From Gentiana macrophylla (lineage: Eukaryota > Streptophyta > Magnoliopsida > Gentianales > Gentianaceae): a stretch of 64,000 nt of DNA. Of this stretch, positions 58,158-64,000 are shown piece after piece; the first letter of the stretch is position 1; the number at the start of each line of letters is the position of its first letter. The position numbers and the translations under genes are program-made. The stretch spans positions 1 to 64,000 of the forward strand of contig JAOBSW010000372.1 of assembly GCA_026214975.1 (NCBI GenBank), given 5' to 3'. A model generated the notes under the pieces. The model ran no database searches, was not told where the DNA came from, and worked only from the letters and a program-made list of their open reading frames with translations.

Positions 58158-58644
58158 TCAAAACCTCAAAAGTCTTATATTTTCGGCATTGCAGGTAGAA
58201 GATAATATTAACGTGTTACGTGTTGGTGGGGAAGTTCTTTTGTGGTATCTCTACACATGTGGAGACACCGTATGACACCGTATACACCACACAAATTCAT
58301 TCTATATTTAAACTGTGTGGTTCTGATCATTTTACCCGTCACTTCAGTTCAAATTCCCTCACGATACTAGAATTTCCATGTTGTTGTAAATACAATGTGG
58401 TAGGTAAATATGTAGTACACACTGCTCTCTTACACATTTTCAGAGGACCAGTGGGCCTTTTGTGCTTCAGCACAAAACTGTTGCAAGAAAAAAAGATAAA
58501 AATAAAAAATAAAAAACTATTCCTGCCGACAGCTTTACCCTTCATTTTTTTCTATATCTTCAAACACTTGCAAGTCCAACTTTCATGGTTTCAGCTCAGA
58601 ACAATATTTTTGTTTTTCACTCTTCCCTTCTCTGACAAAAAGTA
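58158..58644 (+). promoter_or_regulatory. Promoter and 5' UTR of the SHINE-type gene
   Basis: All host DNA between the Tat LTR and the ATG. A weak TATA-like TCTATATC is at 58551-58558, about 90 bp before the ATG, and pyrimidine-rich DNA follows. Any regulatory sites further upstream have been displaced by the 7-kb retroelement. Confidence 0.5.
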
Positions 58645-59815
58645 ATGGTACAAACAAAGAAGTACAGAGGAGTCAGGCAACGCCATTGGGGCTCTTGGGT
58701 TTCTGAGATTCGCCACCCCTTACTGTATGATATATGTCTTTTCTCCTCTTTTGCCCTCTCTTTACAACACATTCACTAATGCATATTCTCCATTTCTTAG
58801 CATATTGCATTACATATTTTCTAGGTAAAGACGATCTGTACACGCCGTTAGGTTGCACGGATACGCATGCATGGGCAGGATTTTTTTAAATATATAGGAT
58901 TTGGGGAGGGGGCATTTGTGTAAATTTCACAAACATAAAGGCTTGTTTCATTATTAACTTTTGGTAGTATCTATAGTTTTGAAAAACTTTTCAATTCACG
59001 ATATCAAGTTATGAATATGCACATATGAATCACGTTTTTAGTTTTTGAAAAATTACAAATTTGTCTCTAGATATACATGTGTCTTAAACATCTTTAAATA
59101 TCGGTGTCGGATACTTATCCAAGACACGTTACCAAAAAGAAGTATCCGTGGATGATAAATCATACTAGTGTTATATGTGAATAGGAAGGAGAATTAGTTG
59201 GATAATTAAATTTATTTTTGTGGAATAGTACCAAACATTTAACTTATGAGAAAAATCTACTTTTTTTTCATGAAAATATATATGAAGTGCCAGTGTTTAC
59301 GATGTGGTAGGAAGAGAAGGATTTGGCTAGGAACATTTGAAACGGCAGAGGAAGCGGCAAGGGCGTACGACGAGGCGGCGATTCTGATGAGCGGCCGCAA
59401 TGCTAAAACCAACTTTCCGGTGGAAAATCATCACGAACAACAAGACGGCGGCGGAAATAGCGATCAACCACCGTCGTCGTCGTCTTCTTCTTCTTCCTCC
59501 TCATCTTTGTCCGCCATCTTAGGGGCAAAACTTCGCAAATGTTGCAAAACCCCTTCTCCTTCTTTGACTTGCCTGAGGCTGGACAACGAGAATTCTCACA
59601 TCGGAGTGTGGCAGAAGCGTGCCGGAATACGTTCCGATTCGAATTGGGTTATGACCGTTGATCTCGGAAAGAATAAAAGTAAAGCCACCACCGAAAACGG
59701 TTCCTTGGTGATGCAAATTACACCATCTACATCGACGACGGAGAGTTCGTCGTCCATGAATGAAGAAGAAAGAATTGCATTGCAAATGATTGAAGAATTT
59801 TTGAATAGGAATTGA
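58645..59815 (+). CDS. SHN: SHINE/WIN1-type AP2/ERF transcription factor
   Basis: Two exons, 58645-58724 and 59311-59815, join in phase (donor ACT|GTATGA, acceptor GTGGTAG|GAAG) to 194 residues; Arabidopsis SHN proteins are about 190-200. The intron falls inside the AP2 domain after RHPLL, the position typical of this clade. AP2 domain about residues 7-63 ([39 protein letters not shown]). A Ser run (82-92) is followed by the clade-specific middle motif ([37 protein letters not shown]) and the C-terminal motif ([17 protein letters not shown]). SHN proteins are nuclear activators of cutin, wax and, in some tissues, cell-wall genes. One change from the usual text is Ser for Ala in WV(A)EIRH. The frame is intact. 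Whether it is SHN1, 2 or 3 cannot be told here. Confidence 0.95.
58725..59310 (+). other. Intron of the SHINE-type gene
   Basis: 586 bp, GTATGATATA...GATGTGGTAG. AT-rich, with no embedded element that I can delimit. Confidence 0.85.
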
Positions 59816-60015
59816 TTGATAAAGACTGGTCCAGATTCCATGTGCCTGTTCCTTATATGTGTGTGAGAGATATCTCTAATATGTTGTACGATGTGATTCC
59901 ATAATGGACCATGTCGGATAACATGTGCAAATGCCATATAGTAGACGCTAGCGGTATTTTCAAGCAACATTTGGTATTGTCAAGCAAATTTTATAATAGG
60001 ACAAAAATTTAAAGG

Positions 60016-60189
60016 GAAATGCTAGAACCACAACGAAAATACACAATCAATCGATAAAACATTGATCCACACTATTGATTTTTGTTGTTCTTATATTGAT
60101 TGATCTATTTCACACAATAATCAATAGTGTAGATCGAACGTTGTGTCGATCGGTTACAGATTTTTTAATTTGTGGTCTATCATTGCTTC
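60016..60189. repeat. MITE-like inverted repeat
   Basis: The left arm GAAATGCTAGAACCACAA and the right arm in reverse GAAGCAATGATAGACCACAA pair, and the arms continue through ATCAATCGAT and CACACTATTGAT words. About 174 bp, no coding capacity. Confidence 0.6.
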
Positions 60190-60362
60190 AGCATTAACAA
60201 CAAATGCATTGGCAATATCAGAAGGTTTATTTTGATGTATAAATTTGGCTCAAAATATTATTATAAATTTTAAAATGGTCATATGGCAAGTATGACTTCA
60301 TACTACATGATATTGGAAACTTAATAAAATAATGGAATCATTATTTGTAGAAATATGTATCT

Positions 60363-60365
<3 letters not shown>

Positions 60366-60422
<57 letters not shown>
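60366..60422. repeat. Poly-T tract (57 bases)
   Basis: Uninterrupted T run. It may be the reversed A-tail of a retroposed sequence, but no LINE or SINE body is visible on its left, and the length is unlikely to be exact. Confidence 0.9.
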
Positions 60423-60423
<1 letters not shown>

Positions 60424-60509
60424 GTTGAGGAAATGTATCTTGTAGTTTAAATATTGTTGTTCTTTGATATGGTGATCCAAAACCACTACGCATGAAATTT
60501 TATAGTTAT

Positions 60510-62736
60510 TGTGATACCCCGTATCCCCATAAAAGGATATAAATTTTTTTTTTACGATTTTATGTGTGTTGATAATATTATTGAATTATGTTTCATTTAA
60601 TAAACGAGGTCAATGTAATTATTAAAGGGTATTTACGGTATTTTAAAGGTGTAACTTTTAGTAAAGGTAAAAAGATAAATGTACCATCCCCTATTTAAAC
60701 CCAATTTCACCTCAAATCCTTCATTCCGCTTTCTCCAAAAGAATCTGTTGGCTGAGTGATAGAAAATGAGAGAAAAGGGAGAAAAAGAAGAAAAAAAGAG
60801 AAAAGAGAGGAGGAAGAGAGATTCTTCCACTTTTCGGGCAATCCGACTGTTGAAATCACAAACCGATTACACCAAAATACTTTCCTTGATGAGAGATTAA
60901 TTTTGATATAAGTTTTACTTCGGTCGGGTAAGAGTTTCGAAAACCCATTTTCCTAGATCTAGATGTGTTCTTGAGTCTTTTCTTAGTTTTTTAATGTTTT
61001 AAATGTTGTTGTAATCGTAGAATTTCGTTTTGGTGGTAAATTCAAAGTGGGTTGTCTAGAAACTTGGAGCTTTTTTGTGGATCTAAATCTTCTTGGAGTG
61101 TTCTTGGAGGTTTGTGAAATCAAAGGTAAATGAGTGTTCAACCAAATTTTTATTTGTTACTAGCCTTTAAATCTTGCCCATGACTTGTAGGAAATGTTAG
61201 ATTTGATTTTTATAAATTGTTTTAAGTGGTTTGGATTCAAAGTTTGTAGCTTTTCACTTCAAGCATGTTTTATAGTAATTTTATATCACTTTGGCTTGAA
61301 TTTCATGTTATATTGGTGTTTAGATCTAATATTTATATTGGTGTTTAGATCTAGTATAATATTTATGTTGGTGTTTATATATAGTATAATGTTACAAGCA
61401 TGTTGTAGAATAATTCTCGTATTATTTGTATGGATTTGGAGTAGATTTAGTGTTTAATATGGTAAAGAAAACACGAAATTACTTGGCTAATTTCTAGGCA
61501 AAAATGGAAAAAAGAGTTATGTGGAATGTTGTAAAGTCAAGTGTACGTGTTCTAGTGAATTTGGCTCCGCACCGTGTCTCACGGGAGCATTGGAACACTC
61601 TACATTTGGCCTTATGTGATGTTGACTTGAGATCAATGTCTTACTTGTAAGATGACGAAGTTAAGGGTTCGGTTTCCGATATATTCTGGCTCAAGACTTG
61701 TGGAGACTCTCATGAGGAGATACTCGGGATCATCGGAAGCCTAATTTCTTAGCCTTGTGGGTATTGGATTAGATTCTAATATTTTTGTGCAATGTGTTAA
61801 GTAGTGTAATGTAGACTTGGTCTCTAGTAGTCCCTCAGAAGCCTTCTATGTGTAATGAACTTAGGTGGTTAGATTAATCGCTTAAATACGTACTTGATGA
61901 GTCTAAAAGCTAAAACATGTTAGTCCTTGGTGAGACATGTTTTTGTAACGCAGCATGAAACTATTACACCTCCGTACTTTTAGATATTTGTGCCGGACTC
62001 GTGTAATATTCCACACGTTTTAGATACTCGTGCCATATGAGGTGCTGAATATGTCGTGGTGCAGTATTCACCATTCAAAGTGTCATTGGATTAGTATGTA
62101 ACAAATGTCTTATTTGGGTGTGTCAATAGTAAGACTAGTAGAGTGTTGTGAGCGAGTGAAACATATGTGTTATTATGTTTGTTTGACTTGTCTTGTGATA
62201 TTATTATTACTATTAATGATGATTCTTGTGACATAGCATGTGTAGATTCGGTGCTTCTACTCTTTACTAAGTACGTTTGTATTTACCCTTTAGCATGTTG
62301 TTGTCTCCACCCCGAGAAGGTGGTTTTATTGTAGTTAGGTTGAGTTCGAGATCTTTTAAGAGTGGTTTCCAGAGTTTCAGCTATTGAAGTCTATCTTTCT
62401 TTTCTGTTGTAATAATGGTATATAATCTTCCTTCTCTTTTGTATTAAATTAAGTCAGTTGTACATTTGGTTTGTAAAGAATGGTTTGTAATAGTTGAATG
62501 GATATTCAATCTTTTGTATTTTTCTTGGGATTTTGGTTTTAGTTGCAGCCCCGTGTTACTTGTCGATCATTGTAGTGATCTTTTAAAGTTTTTCCCGAGT
62601 CTTTGTTTTTGTTTTACGCTTGTTCTCTGTTATTGATGATGTCTGACTTATGTATATAATTGATTTATTTTAATTATATACGTGCCGGACATCCTTTTCC
62701 GGTTAATGACTCGGTATCCAGATCAGGGTCGTCACA
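60510..62736 (+). repeat. 5' LTR of a Ty3-like element entering from the right
   Basis: Begins TGTGATACCCCGTATCC and ends GGGTCGTCACA, directly followed by TTGGTATCAGAG. About 2.2 kb, non-coding. TATA-like CTATTTAAAC near 60689 and a CCTTTTCCGGTTAATGACTC block near the end resemble long LTRs of the Tekay type. The target duplication cannot be tested because the other LTR is outside the window. Confidence 0.7.
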
Positions 62737-62737
62737 G

Positions 62738-62749
62738 TTGGTATCAGAG
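62738..62749 (+). other. Primer binding site (initiator tRNA-Met type)
   Basis: TTGGTATCAGAG two bases after the LTR end, the standard tRNA-Met primer site of plant LTR elements. Confidence 0.75.
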
Positions 62750-64000
62750 AATGAAGTAACACCCTGCATAAGTTTAGATGTCTTAAGATGTAATCTTTTC
62801 AAGTTTAGACCTTGAAGTTGTAAATTTTGAGGTTAGACTTTTCAAATGTTAACCTCCTAAGTTAGATCTTCTATGTGTTAAAACTCGTAATATTAGAATC
62901 CCTCAGCTTGGGTAGTGTGACCTTAGGCTAAGTGTGAGTCTTTTTAATGAACCTTTTTAAGTTAGAGTTTTCAGGCCTACATCTTAAGGTGGTGAACTCT
63001 CAAGTTGGGCTTCGTTAAAAAGCCTTTAATGGAACCTCTTAGTGTTCTTTAAACTTTACGGATCCTTTTTTCATCAATGTTTTTCTTTTATTTGATTCAT
63101 CATTTTCAAGGATTCCGGCTTATTAATGTTCATTCATACTTGCATTTGGATCACGTTGTTGCATTGTCATTTGCACTTGAGCCCTTCAAGTTTTTCAATC
63201 ATGGTACAACCTTTTAAATTCAAAATATTCATTGCTACATGCTTCCTTGCCTCCAGCATACAATTTTCTCATCGTTTGTAACTTTTCTAAGCGTCACACA
63301 ATACATGGTTTAATTTGTATGTTTGTTTCAAGTTGTACAACCGTTTTCCTTACCTCAAAAAATTTGAAGTCCTACTAATCAAGAAAGGTTTCTTGATCTA
63401 AAAGTTCTTCTTTTACATTTACGCAACTTTTCAAAAAGGGTTAAAATTTTGAATTTCAAAACAACATTTAGAATTTATGTTTGAACAAGGAACATTGTTG
63501 ATCTCCTTTCCTTAATCCGTTTTAATAAATCATACATATTCAAATGATTTGATCCTTGAATATGTTATGACAACCACTATGATCTACATTCTCTCTTTTG
63601 ACCCAAGACAATTCATTTAACTTTGATCCCAATTTATAACCTAGGTTGGTGTTTACTAACTTGGAAAAAGAATTTGATAAACGTTTCTTTTGCACAAAAA
63701 TAGTTGTATTTGACTAGTCCCTTCATGATCAAAGACATTCCGATTTTTGGTTATCATTTGGCAAACTCCAATATCTGTAATTCTCATCCTTCTTCATTCT
63801 CAAAATCATTTTCATTTGAGTTACACATGTCTTTAATTTTCAATCACATTGCACGAAGTAATTTTAAACATGTCATTAATTTCTCATCTGCATAATTTGA
63901 AATGGTAATCCCCACCTTTTGGTTGTAGGATTGTGGTATAGATTTTTTAGTTGTGTTTAGAAGAATAGTTTTGAGGAGTTGTTTCTTTAAGGTAAGTTCT
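62750..64000 (+). mobile_element. Leader of the LTR element, running off the window
   Basis: About 1.25 kb after the PBS without a recognisable gag frame. The first 300 bp hold repeated words such as AAGTTTAGA, AAGTTAGA and GTTAGA at 20-60 bp intervals. Either gag starts beyond 64000 after an unusually long leader, or this is a non-coding large retrotransposon derivative. Confidence 0.5.

Larger units (their letters stand above)
59816..60509. other. 3' flank of the SHINE gene with MITE and poly-T tract
   Basis: Contains the SHINE 3' UTR (no clear AATAAA), a small inverted-repeat element at 60016-60189 and a 57-base T run at 60366-60422. No further gene. Confidence 0.5.

Noticed and set aside
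51163..58162. Target-site duplication for the Tat element
   Set aside because: The five bases left of the left LTR (AATAA) do not match those right of the right LTR (TCAAA), and shifting the LTR ends by a few bases does not help.
59519..59970. Minus-strand open frames of 88 and 124 codons over the SHINE second exon
   Set aside because: They are antisense shadows of an intact, conserved coding exon.
60298..60486. 62-codon minus frame with a long lysine run
   Set aside because: It is the reverse translation of the 57-base T tract.

Overview
The window looks like nuclear DNA of a flowering plant, probably a eudicot. It has GT-AG introns, plant-specific gene families and a dense layer of nested, decayed LTR retrotransposons. 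I can support only two host genes. (1) A minus-strand gene of the plant Gag1-like clamp (formerly DUF4050) family has exons between 3694 and about 8600. Its 4.3-kb intron carries a dead L1-type LINE with a solo LTR inside it, and one short intron uses a GC-AG splice pair. (2) An intact plus-strand AP2/ERF gene of the SHINE/WIN1 clade (58645-59815, two exons, 194 aa) is a regulator of cuticle formation. The roughly 48 kb between them is almost entirely transposable-element sequence.

Layout: 1-3.1 kb holds remnants (a plant-transposon-protein domain on minus, a Ty3 integrase tail on plus). 3.7-10.1 kb is the Gag1-like clamp gene with its LINE. 10.19-11.95 kb holds two terminal-inverted-repeat elements. 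12.56-13.1 kb is an LTR remnant. 13.65-31.70 kb is a Ty1/Copia element (minus, TSD CATCG) cut in its reverse transcriptase, just after the YVDD-type motif, by a complete-length Athila-like Ty3/gypsy element (14.98-27.93 kb, plus, TSD GTCAT). 32.7-36.3 kb holds degraded LTR-like DNA. 37.23-37.70 kb is a miniature LTR element (TRIM). 39.0-39.3 kb is a 103-bp tandem repeat. 40.1-40.34 kb is a hairpin MITE. 40.47-50.34 kb is a large palindrome of two 3' halves of a Tekay/Del-like Ty3 element. 51.17-58.16 kb is a Tat-lineage Ty3 element (minus) that has lost gag, protease and most of RT but keeps a spliced antisense gene. 58.16-59.82 kb is the SHINE promoter and gene. 60.51-62.74 kb is the 5' LTR of a further element whose body runs off the right end.

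How the parts relate: the elements give a clear order of insertion (Copia before Athila; LINE before the solo LTR inside it). The Tat 5' LTR ends about 490 bp upstream of the SHINE start codon, so it could influence that promoter. Most TE frames are broken by small indels while the SHINE gene is clean; many differences between duplicated TE copies lie at or beside CG, CCGG or CWG, so some frameshifts may be base-calling noise at methylated sites rather than biology. No rRNA, tRNA, CRISPR or prokaryotic features were seen. The candidates most worth checking are the twin covarying hairpins in the Athila 3' region, the spliced antisense gene of the Tat element, and the Tekay palindrome.
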